Source of the DNA: Leguminivora glycinivorella
Lineage: Eukaryota; Arthropoda; Insecta; Lepidoptera; Tortricidae
Length of the DNA: 64,000 nt
Direction: 5' to 3'
Assembly (NCBI RefSeq): GCF_023078275.1
Contig: NC_062990.1
Coordinates: forward strand, 10,121,549 to 10,185,548
Shown one piece after another: positions 49,301 through 58,100 of this stretch; the first letter of the stretch is position 1; the number at the start of each line of letters is the position of its first letter. The notes beneath the pieces are model-generated. The model did no database searches, was not told the DNA's origin, and was given only the letters and a program-made list of their open reading frames with translations. The position numbers were made by a program, and so were the translations under genes.

Positions 49301-52080
49301 ACTTCCACCCCCTCATTTTAGGGGAGTGGGGGGTTAGAACTCTACTCACTCTCCATCCCTTCAGCTATCTCCACTTAAAAAAGTCACCTCAATACGTCGC
49401 TCCGTTTTGCCGTGAAAGACTGATAAAGAAACAGAAACACACACTTTCCCATTTACATATAGGTATTATATCAAGTATAGATTACTGAAAATACCTTTCG
49501 TGTGTAAAATTGGAAATTTTAATTTTTGTTACACAGTGAACTGCTGGCCGTCAGAGGGCGCCAACGGCGGCTGCGACGTGAACATCGAATACGAGCTCGA
49601 GCAGGACCATCTGACCCTACAAGACGTCACCATCAACATTCCTCTGCCGTGAGTTCCTGTTCTTCAACTCCCTATCCAAAAAATAATCTTATGCAAATAA
49701 AATTCAATATGGATTTGAAAGCTCGAAAGAAAATAACCTAACCACAAAATTAAAATTTTGAAAAAACTCCCGACTGCGACATAGTGGACCGATTTAATCA
49801 CAGACCAACCCCTATAGACATCTATTACAAGACGACTCGCGGTGGCCAGCCTTCCTAGTATTTGCACTGATATAAGCGCGGGCGCTCGCCGTGCCCGATC
49901 AGTATCGACCAAGTAACAGACCCGAAAGCAGCGCGTGTTTTTCGCACAAAAAAATTGGAAAAGGGTATTTTGATGCCTTAAAGATGTCCACCTGTAGTGT
50001 GAAATGGTGTGGAAAGGTAACAAGAAGCTCAAATTTAAAAACAGACGGCATTACATTCCACAAATAAGTCATATTTATAATTTATTCAGAGCCGGCATAG
50101 GTCAACTTACATTGGCCACTTACGCGTCAGTAGAGGGACAGTCATACTTCTGTCCCTTTTCATCTGGCGCGACTGCCCGCCGTCCTTGAAACGGCCAATC
50201 ACAGCGCGCTTAACACATTCCCCGCCCGCTCCTCGCACCCCAAACACTGGTGACTCGTATCGCGAACCAAATATACAAGACTGCCACTCTATAGGAGGTT
50301 CTCTGTGGATTTAATGAAACATGTCTAAGAACACTCCCGACTAACTCAGCTTTCAAACAAAATAAAACTAAATCTAAATCGGTTTAGCCGTTCGGGAGCT
50401 ACGATGCCACAGACAAACACACACACAGACAGACAGACACGTCAAAAAAAACAAAATAATTTATTCAGCAAATAGGCCACAGGGGCACTTTTACACGTCA
50501 CATGTACATATTTAGAAAATATTTAAAATTGAATTGAAATTGCAATTGATACCATACTAATTCTAAGTTCTAACTAAATAACTATATAACACCCCGTCGT
50601 CTTTCCGTGGGGGGTTAGCAGCGAACTCATCAAGTGATTATATCCATGTCGAAGGCTTGTTTCAAATGTACTGTAGTGTGTGCTACGCCCCACATAGCCT
50701 AGACTATAAAAATCACGTACTACTGATACTGAAATACTACTACTATTGTCCCGGATTTGTAAGTTCACATTTTTGACACATTTGTTTTGAAGTATGTTGC
50801 GATGTGGCTAAGACGTATCGTTTGCCAAATCTAACGATTAATTTCGAATTGGTTGAATCGATTAGGCCCTATGTACAAGGAGGCGCTTAAACAAATATTC
50901 GATTTCTATCAACTTACTGAAATGTTATTTGAATCGAAATGTCAGACTCTGCCACATCACTAGTTTAAAAATAAAAATGAATGATTAAATGACATAATAA
51001 GTAAATCCTGCGTGATAAATTAATATCGTAAAATACTCACTAACGAAGATCCGCAAAAATTAAACATGTGTTAGATTATGTTTAAAGTAAGCGAAATATT
51101 GTTTTTAAGTACTTGATTTTTTTAAATATTATTACAGGATTTTATTTAAAATTTCATTAGGTTGCGCGAGTTTACGTTTTGTGGACGCTGTCATAAAAGA
51201 GGTTCTTACAGCTCTGGGACAATATATTCGTCACTACTTTTAAAAAAACTTGTATCTTCGTCTGTCAATGAAAAGAAAATTGTAGTAAGTATGTATGGAA
51301 TGCATATAGACTTACTGCGTTTTAACTTTGAGGAACAGCGTGAGATACGAGATTTTTTAAAAGTAGTGACGATATACTGAAATACTGAATACTGACGTGG
51401 GTACGATTCATCATATGTGAAACACTCATCATCGTTAAAGACGACCATACAGACAAATTTTGTGATCAGAAAACGGTAATTGGTTGCGAATAACTTGCAA
51501 ATAATTGTTTACTGAAATACGTCCCATCTCTTTCAGAACCGGCAACAGTTCAGTAGTAGTCCACCAATGGGAGGGCAGCTACGCTCAGAAAGGCCGCAAC
51601 CTAATCTGGAGCATTCCTCTCATCGACAGGCAACATAAGTCTGGCAGTCTTGAGTTCACGTGAGTATTGTGCTTAAATCTGTGGACCAATAGGAGGTCAG
51701 CTCGGTAGTTATCCACCAATGAGAGGCCAACTGCGTGCAGAAAAAGCCAATGTAAGTTGGCGCTTGGCAGTAACTATCTTCGGGTGATAACATATGCATA
51801 TTTTTGATCATGTTTATACAGTGTCTAGTGCCCTCAATAAAGCTTAGCATAGTAAATAATTCAATAATATTATTTTCTGTTTGGCCTCTCACGCCAATTT
51901 CATTTCCACAGGGTAACCCCAGCGATCCCCAACGATTTCTTCCCGCTGACCGTATCTTGGAGCTCCGATACCACCCTGGCCCTTCTAAGCGCCACTCACG
52001 TCTCCCAAGCGGCCGACGGTTCGCCCGTCGACTATTCGCAAGAGATCAGTTTCCATCCGGACAAGTACGAGATCGTCTAG
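34394..52080 (+). CDS. ARCN1: Coatomer subunit delta (delta-COP, archain), 15 exons, complete
   Basis: Exons: 34394-34396, 34545-34584, 34673-34793, 35810-35912, 37116-37235, 38649-38708, 39964-40075, 41003-41096, 42555-42716, 44533-44609, 45410-45498, 47905-48052, 49537-49648, 51537-51659, 51912-52080. They sum to 1,533 nt, or 510 aa plus stop; human ARCN1 has 511 aa. All junctions are GT-AG with consistent phase. Delta-COP belongs to the COPI F-subcomplex, which coats Golgi vesicles for retrograde transport to the ER. The N-terminal longin-like domain has blocks such as RQFVEMTKARIEGLLAAFPK and NILEDLETLRLFSRVVPEYC. A charged linker follows (exons 6-9). The C-terminal mu-homology domain starts almost exactly with exon 10 (VHLRFEERLNLVAGRDGD) and contains NCWPSEG, GCDVNIEYELE, SGSLEFT and the C-terminal DKYEIV. 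Exon 1 is only the initiator ATG. Exons 9, 14 and 15 each have tandem degenerate copies downstream. The introns are full of transposon fragments. Confidence 0.97.
35388..35641. mobile_element. MITE with AAATAGTACATTAC ends
   Basis: AAATAGTACATTACAATACA at the left is matched by the inverted TTGTATCGTAATGTACTATT at the right; inner CACTCCCTTCGGTCGTG. Delta-COP intron 3. Confidence 0.75.
35935..36230 (-). pseudogene. RTE-like pol C-terminal fragment in delta-COP intron 4
   Basis: Reads LRFFGHIMKSPMHNMEKCI, KRAWGGARKRWSNCVKK and HRAVHMAYDRVQWRHATLL, which closely follows the tail of common lepidopteran RTE pol proteins. 5'-truncated to about 95 codons, antisense to delta-COP. Confidence 0.75.
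36570..36818 (+). pseudogene. Non-LTR retrotransposon 3' tail with TGTA microsatellite
   Basis: 69-codon frame with GSGRPRRTFLDQIGEIL and WKSVISAYPSGKQA, then a (TGTA)n end. A near-identical copy lies on the minus strand at 46000-46217. Short identical 3' tails like these mark retrotransposition with 5' truncation. Confidence 0.75.
36827..36960. mobile_element. Small MITE with 27-bp terminal inverted repeats
   Basis: GAGGGTTTACTGGTGAAACC inverted at GGTTTCACCAGTAAACCCTC. Delta-COP intron 4. Confidence 0.85.
37841..38151. mobile_element. Harbinger-like MITE with a second palindrome inside
   Basis: Terminal arms GGCCGATAGTCCACTATCAT and inverse, flanked by TTA (37838-37840 and 38152-38154). 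The inner palindrome (37893-38043, ends ATATCGTCACTACTTT) occurs on its own, inverted, at 51223-51374. Confidence 0.8.
38486..38602. mobile_element. Hairpin MITE (CACGG...CATGGTCG family), copy 2
   Basis: Same hairpin as 34121-34241 with several substitutions in the right arm. Ends 46 bp before delta-COP exon 6. Confidence 0.85.
39622..39932 (+). mobile_element. tRNA-derived SINE (GTTGGTGGCCTAGCGGCAAG)
   Basis: A box TGGCCTAGCGGCAAG, B-box-like GGTCGCGGGTTCAC, body with GTCGCTTTCGTAAAAACTAG and a GGATGATGAT tail. Other copies: 2338-2500 (truncated) and 48722-48893 (minus). It ends just before delta-COP exon 7. Confidence 0.8.
40105..40260. mobile_element. Hairpin MITE around CAGTGTCAGTACA
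   Basis: GATGTAGTACGAAAAG and TCAGTCAGTGTCAGTACA are mirrored on the right. Delta-COP intron 7. Confidence 0.8.
40297..40594. mobile_element. MITE with ~75-bp terminal inverted repeats
   Basis: ATTAGACTTATATTGACCGG through ATATTTCGACGCA is inverted at 40516-40594; the interior is GC-rich (GCGCGCGTCGGC). Delta-COP intron 7. Confidence 0.85.
41488..41735 (+). mobile_element. Helitron-like element with (GACT)n start
   Basis: ATATATAAAAGACTAAACTG, then a GACTGACT microsatellite, ending CCGCGGGAAAAAGCTAGT. Microsatellite start plus CTAG-type end is characteristic of lepidopteran Helitron derivatives. Confidence 0.7.
41757..41975 (+). mobile_element. tRNA-derived SINE, near-complete copy
   Basis: A box TGGCTCAGTCGGTAG and B box GGTTCGAATCC, then GTGATGAGCACAGATATTTG and a tail with GCTTAGCACCCATAGTACAA. 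Lies in delta-COP intron 8. Confidence 0.85.
42717..44442 (+). repeat. Exon-9-derived minisatellite in delta-COP intron 9 (13 units of 125/128 bp plus a remnant)
   Basis: Units begin with GTGAGTATTACAG at 42717, 42845, 42970, 43098, 43226, 43351, 43479, 43604, 43729, 43854, 43982, 44107 and 44232; the last begins GTAAGT. A degenerate partial unit starts at 44360. Each unit is a copy of about 42598-42716 (the 3' two-thirds of exon 9) plus the first bases of intron 9. The two lengths differ by one 3-bp step (CAGAAGGAG or CAGGAG). Neither length is a multiple of three. Reading through the first donor gives an in-frame TGA at 42718-42720. Splicing into a copy at its TTACAG gives a TGA after about 14 codons. 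Only splicing from 42716 to 44533 gives full-length delta-COP. Confidence 0.95.
45535..45830 (+). repeat. Interspersed repeat family B (TAGATGGCGCTAATAT)
   Basis: Contains AACATATCAAGCTAAGAATA, AAAACTGAGGTTCAAAAGTT and TTTGACAGTAACTCT. Other copies: 47163-47425 (plus), 47537-47815 (minus), 48905-49210 (minus) and a partial one at 21830-22030. Three copies in intron 11-12 produce an inverted pair. Confidence 0.85.
45829..45925. mobile_element. Hairpin MITE (TAGCACAACTTGC family), copy 2
   Basis: GCATAACTTGCCTTGTCGCG and CGAGTCCATAC are mirrored around a 17-bp loop; homologous to 5345-5445. Confidence 0.85.
46000..46217 (-). pseudogene. Second copy of the non-LTR retrotransposon 3' tail
   Basis: Minus-strand frame nearly identical to 36593-36802 (KDQVKSTRNRR against KGQVRRTRNRR), with a CATA microsatellite at its 3' side. 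Confidence 0.75.
48360..48680. repeat. Palindromic T/A-tract repeat (CGTTACCGCCATACAAAAT)
   Basis: Self-complementary blocks CCATTCCGTTACC / GGTAACGGAATGG and CAGAATCGCG / CGCGATTCTGAG. Related copies at 30110-30440 (with a small insertion) and, divergent, 62630-62870. Confidence 0.75.
49799..50307 (+). mobile_element. P-superfamily-like non-autonomous element (509 bp)
   Basis: A perfect 8-bp target duplication GATTTAAT (49791-49798 and 50308-50315) splits an older repeat. Ends are CACAGACCAACCCCTATAGA and, inverted, CACAGAGAACCTCCTATAGA. Inside lies a short frame that looks like the start of a THAP domain. THAP-type DNA-binding domains head P-element transposases, and P elements make 8-bp duplications. 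It is probably an internally deleted derivative. Confidence 0.7.
49984..50067 (+). pseudogene. THAP-domain fragment (27 codons)
   Basis: ATG at 49984 reads MSTCSVKWCGKV, then DGITFHK and a stop. The spacing C-x4-C followed by GITFH matches the first half of a C2CH THAP zinc finger. The rest of the domain and the catalytic part are absent, consistent with an internal deletion of a P-like transposase gene. Confidence 0.6.
51223..51374. mobile_element. Solo copy of the ATCGTCACTACTTT palindrome
   Basis: About 150 bp with the interior TGGAATGCATATAGACTTAC and GAAAAGAAAATTGTAGTAAG, inverted relative to the copy nested at 37893-38043. Confidence 0.8.
51695..51765 (+). repeat. Degenerate copy of delta-COP exon 14 inside intron 14
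   Basis: The stretch with GGTAGTTATCCACCAATGAG and the following GCAGAAAAAGCC parallels exon 14's CAGTAGTAGTCCACCAATGG and CAGAAAGGCC with several substitutions. It starts about 35 bp after the exon 14 donor. It has no intact splice sites and is presumably non-coding. Confidence 0.6.
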
Positions 52081-52550
52081 GTGCGTTTTTTAGACCGAAT
52101 TGCATTCTCGCAAACTCATAATAGCCATAAGATTTTTATGAAATGATTTCTTCTCGCTGACTGTAATAGAGTTTTAACACTAGCCTGACACTCTTGAGTG
52201 CCACTCGCGTGTCCCAAAGCGGCAGACGGTTCGCCCATCGACTATTCACAAGAGATCAGTTACCATCCGGACAAGTATGAGATCGTCTAGGTGCGTTTTT
52301 TAGACCGAATTGCATTCTTGCAAACTCATAATAGCCACTAGGTGTATATGAATTTATTTCTTTCCACTGACTGTAATTTAGAGTCCTAAGACTCCTCTGG
52401 CCATCCTGAGTGCTACTCGCATCTCCGCCGACGGTTCGCCCGTTAACCATTCGCAGATCAGTTTTCATCCGGACAAGTACGAAATCGTCTAGGTGCGTTT
52501 TTTAAACCGAACGGCAGTCTTACGAACTCGTGGTAGCCATGGGATATGCG
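52081..52550 (+). repeat. Two degenerate tandem copies of the terminal delta-COP exon plus 3' UTR start
   Basis: The exon 15 end (GAGATCGTCTAG then GTGCGTTTTTTA) recurs with its stop at 52290 and 52492, a period of 210 then 202 bp. Copy 2 includes an equivalent of NDFFPLTV (near 52140) but has a 1-bp insertion before its end. Copy 3 still reads ADGSPVNHSQISFHPDKYEI-V-stop. Both copies lie in the presumed 3' UTR. An AATAAA occurs at about 53397, consistent with a long 3' UTR spanning them. Confidence 0.85.
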
Positions 52551-52734
52551 TATAAATGAGGTTTTTTTTCTTACTTACTGCTTACGTGTATGTCAAGTCG
52601 TGGTGATTCTTATGAAACACATCGAAGTTGGTGTAATCTGACGTATTGTCCATGGGTATTATGAGTTTGCCTGTGTAATTAAAATTTGGATAGAAAATAT
52701 TACACATTTAAGTTTAAATTGTATATTCATTTTA

Positions 52735-53165
52735 TTGTAGTTGAAATACCATTTATTAAATTTAAAAGTGGAAAATGTCTGCCTTGGGTGAGACTTGAAC
52801 TCACGGCCTCTGGATAAATATTCCAGCGCTCTGCCAACTGAGCCACCAAGACTTCAACCAAGCCAGCGAAATTTTCCACTACTAAGGTCAATGGGACCCG
52901 TAGCGACATCTACCGTAAGAATGTTAAACTTCTTAAACGGCAACCGGAGTTCCAAGTCATATTGGAAATTCACCAGTTACGATGCGCTAACCATGCTAAA
53001 TTTTAACTTCTGATTAGCAGAAACGTCTGCAATCGATGCCACAAGGCTTAGAATAAAATTGGGTGAGTTCAAGTCTCACCCAAGGCAGACATTTTCCACT
53101 TTTAAATTTATTCTAAGCCTAGTGGCATCGATTGCAGACGTTTCTGCTAATCAGAAGTTAAAATA
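52735..53165. mobile_element. Composite inverted-repeat element with an embedded tRNA-like sequence
   Basis: AAAGTGGAAAATGTCTGCCT (52765) is inverted at 53083-53104. TTAACTTCTGATTAGCAGAA (53005) is inverted at the right end. It lies in the delta-COP 3' UTR or just beyond. Confidence 0.7.
52780..52852 (-). tRNA. tRNA-like cloverleaf, anticodon AUU; probably a pseudogene or SINE head
   Basis: 73 nt with all four stems: acceptor GTCTTGG/CCAAGGC, D stem GCTC/GAGC, anticodon stem CTGGA/TCCAG, T stem GTGAG/CTCAC with loop TTCAAGT. The anticodon loop ATATTTA would give AUU and has U at position 37, where a purine is expected. Animals normally read Asn codons with GUU. A partial T-arm copy recurs inverted at 53065-53090. 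Good fold but doubtful function. Confidence 0.4.
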
Positions 53166-54054
53166 TACCATTTATTGTTTTAGTGGGAGACTGTGTGAGT
53201 TTTTGCTAGTTAAAGTATTATAAAATCCGTGAATTCATGTAAAATGTTACTTTATGTATAACCGAAACTTTTTAAAACTATTATGAGTATGTATGTTGCA
53301 TGACGTTCTAAATGAAAAAGCTTGCAAAACATATGTATTTAAAGTTAAATTGATTTATTAATAGCTATAAAAACTGTAAAATATTATAATATCATCAATA
53401 AATATTAAAATTATAGACATGTTTTATTTACTTTACACACCTTAATTTATTAACCACCTTATTTCTTACCTTAAAAGTTGAAATAAGATGATTTTTAAGG
53501 GTAGGATGGTGTAAATCCATGAGAAAACCTCATTTGTTTCAAGAACTTTAACCCCTTACCTACAACGGTTACTGAGATCATGTTAGATAGGTTAGTTCTT
53601 GGCCTAGACTTCGTGTATACGTCACTACCACACGCAAAACATGAAAAATCATTTCAAAATAGTATTATTTATCTAAAGTTATACATGAACACTGTGTATA
53701 CCCATTTGCGGAACTACTATCTAAGTTGACAATAAAACAAGATATAATTTTACTAACAAATAACAATAGATAACCCCATTGATTGAGAATATTGAGATAG
53801 ACTGCAAATCTTTTTTTGGGGTCAAGATCAAGCGTAAAACATATTATATTACAGCATTTTTAACTGTACCAAAGAGAGTTAAAGTCCAAACTGTTTTTGC
53901 CAAAACTTACGAACATTCTAGTTTACTGTAGAAAAGATAATATTATTAGTGCTAAAAAATAAAAACAAAATTGTCAGTCCATAATTTCAGTTTCGCGCGA
54001 ATCAGAGCTTCAACTTGGTAAGTTTTAATTATATTTATAAAATTAGCTCTAACA

Positions 54055-54424
54055 TATAGTATGAATTTTCTGAGATGAATTTTTGGCTTTTGCCGTAATC
54101 TGTTAAACAAAGCCTTTGTTTCTATTATTCACAGCGGCTAGCTCCCGTTTCCACAGCACGTGCTAAAGTCTCAGTGTAGTTAAAAAGCAACTATCATGAT
54201 AACAATAAGGTTCAAATTTATGAAACAGTTTACAGTACGCAGGTAACTTTTTTTGAAGATGACAAAACGTGTTATCTCCGAAAGGGCTTTTTTTTAACTA
54301 CACTGAGACTTGAGCACGTGCTGTGGAAACGGGAGCTAGCCGCCGTGAATAATAGAAACAAAGGCTTTTGTTTAACAGATTACGGCAAGAGCCAAAAAAT
54401 CATCTCAGAAAATTCATACTATAA
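54055..54424. mobile_element. Large inverted repeat (arms ~135 bp) upstream of the secreted-protein gene
   Basis: TATAGTATGAATTTTCTGAG through TAGTTAAAAAGC (54055-54188) is mirrored at 54286-54424 with few mismatches; loop about 97 bp. It ends about 190 bp before the ATG. Confidence 0.88.
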
Positions 54425-54613
54425 TATGAATTGAATCTGGTACCATGCGACCAGTGTCAAGATTCCAAAAGGTACCTTGACACCAATAAGCTAAGTAAGA
54501 AACCTTTTCAGTGTCGTTTAACCCCTCAAGCGCCTTGTTCCAGATCTGTCTCAGGCAATTTAAACTGTAATTTGTCGCTTAGAAAATCTTTAATATCTGT
54601 TTATTTCAGCACC

Positions 54614-55153
54614 ATGAAGGTAGCAACGTATATCCACATACTCCTAACAATGACTGCGGCCTCAGCTCTCAAAGACTCCATGGTGATCACCAGAAACATG
54701 GCCACAAGTTCTCAAGCCAGTCCAGCCATTTATACAGGACTGTACGACATAGTCGATATCTTTGTACCAAGGTATTACAACGACGACCCGGAATTGGATT
54801 TCTTCTTATTTGTAGATGCAAATAATAGTTTATATTTAAACAGGCAAGAGAATGTTGTTGAATTACTATATGATACTGACTTGGTGTATTCTAAGCCTAG
54901 AAATGTTCATAAAGTTTTAGACAACGTCAGGGACATTACAGCTTTCTTTAACGACAAAAATGTTTACTTAGCAGCGACAAGTGGTATCTATGTATTCACT
55001 AGTACCTACAGACAAGGCACTATTCGCAAATACGGGAATATTACTGATAATATAAAACAAATAGAAGCAAATCACAAAACCGGCGTCCTGTATTTTGTAA
55101 CAGACGACCATCAAGTATTCTCCGTTGCTGATGAAGGGGGAAAGAAAATTTAA
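54614..55153 (+). CDS. 5' half of a secreted ommochrome-binding-protein-like gene
   Basis: The ATG lies just after a TTTATTTCAG acceptor-like tract, which suggests a 5'-UTR intron. The 179-residue frame begins with a signal peptide (MKVATYIHILLTMTAASA) and continues with repeated beta-strand-rich blocks such as YLAATSGIYVF and TGVLYFVTDDHQVFSV. This spacing resembles the propeller-like lepidopteran ommochrome-binding-protein family, haemolymph carriers of ommochrome pigment. That match is from memory of family style only. The frame stops at TAA (55151-55153), in the middle of a strand-like block, and matching downstream sequence resumes at 61467. No good GT donor lies at the break. It may be a disrupted gene, a pseudogene or a gene with a sequencing error. 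The alternative is an unrelated secreted protein. Confidence 0.5.
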   Translation: MKVATYIHILLTMTAASALKDSMVITRNMATSSQASPAIYTGLYDIVDIFVPRYYNDDPELDFFLFVDANNSLYLNRQENVVELLYDTDLVYSKPRNVHKVLDNVRDITAFFNDKNVYLAATSGIYVFTSTYRQGTIRKYGNITDNIKQIEANHKTGVLYFVTDDHQVFSVADEGGKKI

Positions 55154-55183
55154 GTTGATATTAATATAGTTCTGTGATATTAA

Positions 55184-58100
55184 GAGCGCTATGACAAAAA
55201 AAGGCGATATATTGTAAAATGTACAATATTTATCGGCAAAATTGTACACTTTACTCATACTAAAAGACAGTTAAAGTACTTGTTTCAGTTAGAAAATCTA
55301 ATTAACTGTCGGTTCATTAAAAAACATATGGATGAAAAAGCGTTTTCAATTAGTAATGATTTTTTTTCTGATGCTCGTTTAGGAAAAACCGCGCGAAGCA
55401 CAGATTTCGGAGCTCTTATTATGTACAATTTGATAAGCTCACTCTCATAAATGCGGTAAATTTAAATTCCTAATATCTTGTACTTTAGGCCCATTAAACA
55501 ATATTTATCATTTAATCCTTTGAAATTGAGAAATTGAAAGTAAAACGAACTCAATTTTGTCTTGAAAATACATCGAAACAAGTGATCATTTCTCCGAAAA
55601 TCTACATGTTATCGAAGTTATTTTAGTATATAAATAATCTGCACAATGTGCTTATACTGCTGTTATCCATTTGTCGTTATAATATTTTATCATGATTTTT
55701 TGCCAATTTTTTGAAAACTAGCCTTCCTGTCGCTATTTTACCGGCGACGGACGCCTGCGATTTCAGTGCCGCGCCGGAGCTCGAGGAGGTAAGACGTATG
55801 TCGCTTTGGTCTCCGAGTTTTCATCGCAAACGTCGAGAATATTTATCGTTGTGTGGGTCGGACGCCTTGTTTATACACGGGCTATCCTCGCATTGTGTGT
55901 GTGTAAACAGCGACCAACGAATTTGATCCTAGATCCGTAAATATTTGCTTTTGTAATACTTTGTTATGTTTGAATGTTAAAGTATTACAACATTGTGATG
56001 ATAAAAATGTGAAAATTACAATACGGTCAAGATGATAAGACACATCAAGATGGTACTCGGGATCTGATGATGGAGCCAGAAGGTAATCACCAGTACCAGT
56101 GAACCATGTAAGTAAACGACTTCGTGTTTAGGCTCGTTGGGTTCGTCTCAACAAGACCTTTGACAAGAGGTGGTACTCAGGGTCTGATGATGGAGCCAGA
56201 TGGTGGTCACCAGTACCGATGAACCATATAACTAAACCCAGAGATGGGGAAATCGTAATCGATTCCGGATTACACGATTACTTGATTTTACTTTGTAATC
56301 TGACACTACTGGGTGTCAGATTACTTGTAATGTAATCAAGTGAAACGGTAAATTACCATTACATGTAAAGGAATCACTAATCATCTATACAATCATTACT
56401 ATTACCAATAATTCGGAATCATAGTCGATTCAAAATAACTGAAATTATTGACTTGATTACTTTCAGATTACGAATATGTAGTACCTCAGATTGCTGACTG
56501 TCACTTTGATACAAAAGTCATCATGGGTGTTGTAAAATAGGTTTTAGGGGTGCTGATTCCAAAATTAATGACCAATGTGGAATCTGACATTGCTGACTGT
56601 CACTTTGACACAAAAGTCGTCATGGGTGTCGTAAAATAGGTTTTAGGGGTGCTGATTCCAAAATTAATGACCAATGTTCAATCTGACATTGCTGATTGTC
56701 ACTCTGACACAAAAGTCGTCATGGGTGTCGTAAAATAGGTTTTAGGGGGTGCTGATTACAAAATGAATGACCAATTTGGAATCTGACATTGCTGACTGTC
56801 ACTTTGACACAAAAGTCGTCATGGGTGTCGTAAAATAGCTTTTAGGGGGCGCTGATTCCAAAATTAATGACCAATGTGGAATCTGACATTGCTGACTGTC
56901 ACTTTGACACAAAAGTCGTCATGGGTGTCGTAAAATAGGTTTTAGGAGGTGCTGATTCCAAAATTAATGACCAATGTTCAATCTGACATTGCTGACTGTC
57001 ACTCTGACACAAAAGTCGTCATGGGTGTCGTAAAATAGGTTTTAGGGGGTGCTGATTCCAAAATTAATGACCAATTTGGAATCTGACATTGCTGACTGTC
57101 ACTTTGACACAAAAGTCGTCATGGGTGTCGTAAAATAGGTTTTAGTGGGTGCTGATTCCAAAATTAATGACCAATGTGGAATCTGACATTGCTGACTGTC
57201 ACTTTGACACAAAAGTCGTCATGGGTGTCATAAAATAGGTTTTAGGGGGTGCTGATTCCAAAATTAATGACCAATGTTCAATCTGACATTGCTGACTGTC
57301 ACTCTGACACAAAAGTCGTCATGGGTGTCGTAAAATAGGTTTTAGGGGGTGCTGATTCCAAAATTAATGACCAATGTTCAATCTGACATTGCTGACTGTC
57401 ACTTTGACACAAAAGTCGTCATGGGTGTCGTAAAATAGGTTTTAGGGGGTGCTGATTCCAAAATTAGTGACCAATTTGGAATCTGACATTGCTGACTGTC
57501 ACTTGACACAAAAGTCGTCATGGGTGTCGTCAAATAGGTATCCGGAGGTGTTTGAATACTAATGACCAATTTGGAATCTGACACTGTTGACTGTCACTTT
57601 GACACAAAAGTGATCATGGGTGTCTTCAAATAGGTTTTCATGGGTACTGATCTCAATATTAATGATCAATTTGGAATCTGACATTGCTGACTGTCACTTT
57701 GACATAAAAGTCGTTATGGGTGTCATCAAATAGGTTTCCAGGGGTACTGTGCAATGTCAGGTTCCAAATCGGTCATTACTTTTTAAATCATTCCATTAAT
57801 TTTGGAATCAGTACCCCCTAAAAACTATTTGACTACACCCATGATTCCTTTTGTGTCAAAATGACAATTAGCACTGTGAGATTCCAAAATAGTCGTTAAT
57901 TTTGGAATCAGCACCCCCGGAAACCTTTTTGACGACACCCATGACGAGTTTTGTGTCAAAGTGACAGTCAGCAATGTCAAGATTCCAAATCGGTCATTAA
58001 TTTTCAAATCAGCACCTCCGGAAACCTATTTGACGACACCCATGACGACTTTTGTGTCAAAGTGACAGTCAGCAATGTTAGATTCCACATTGGTCATTAT

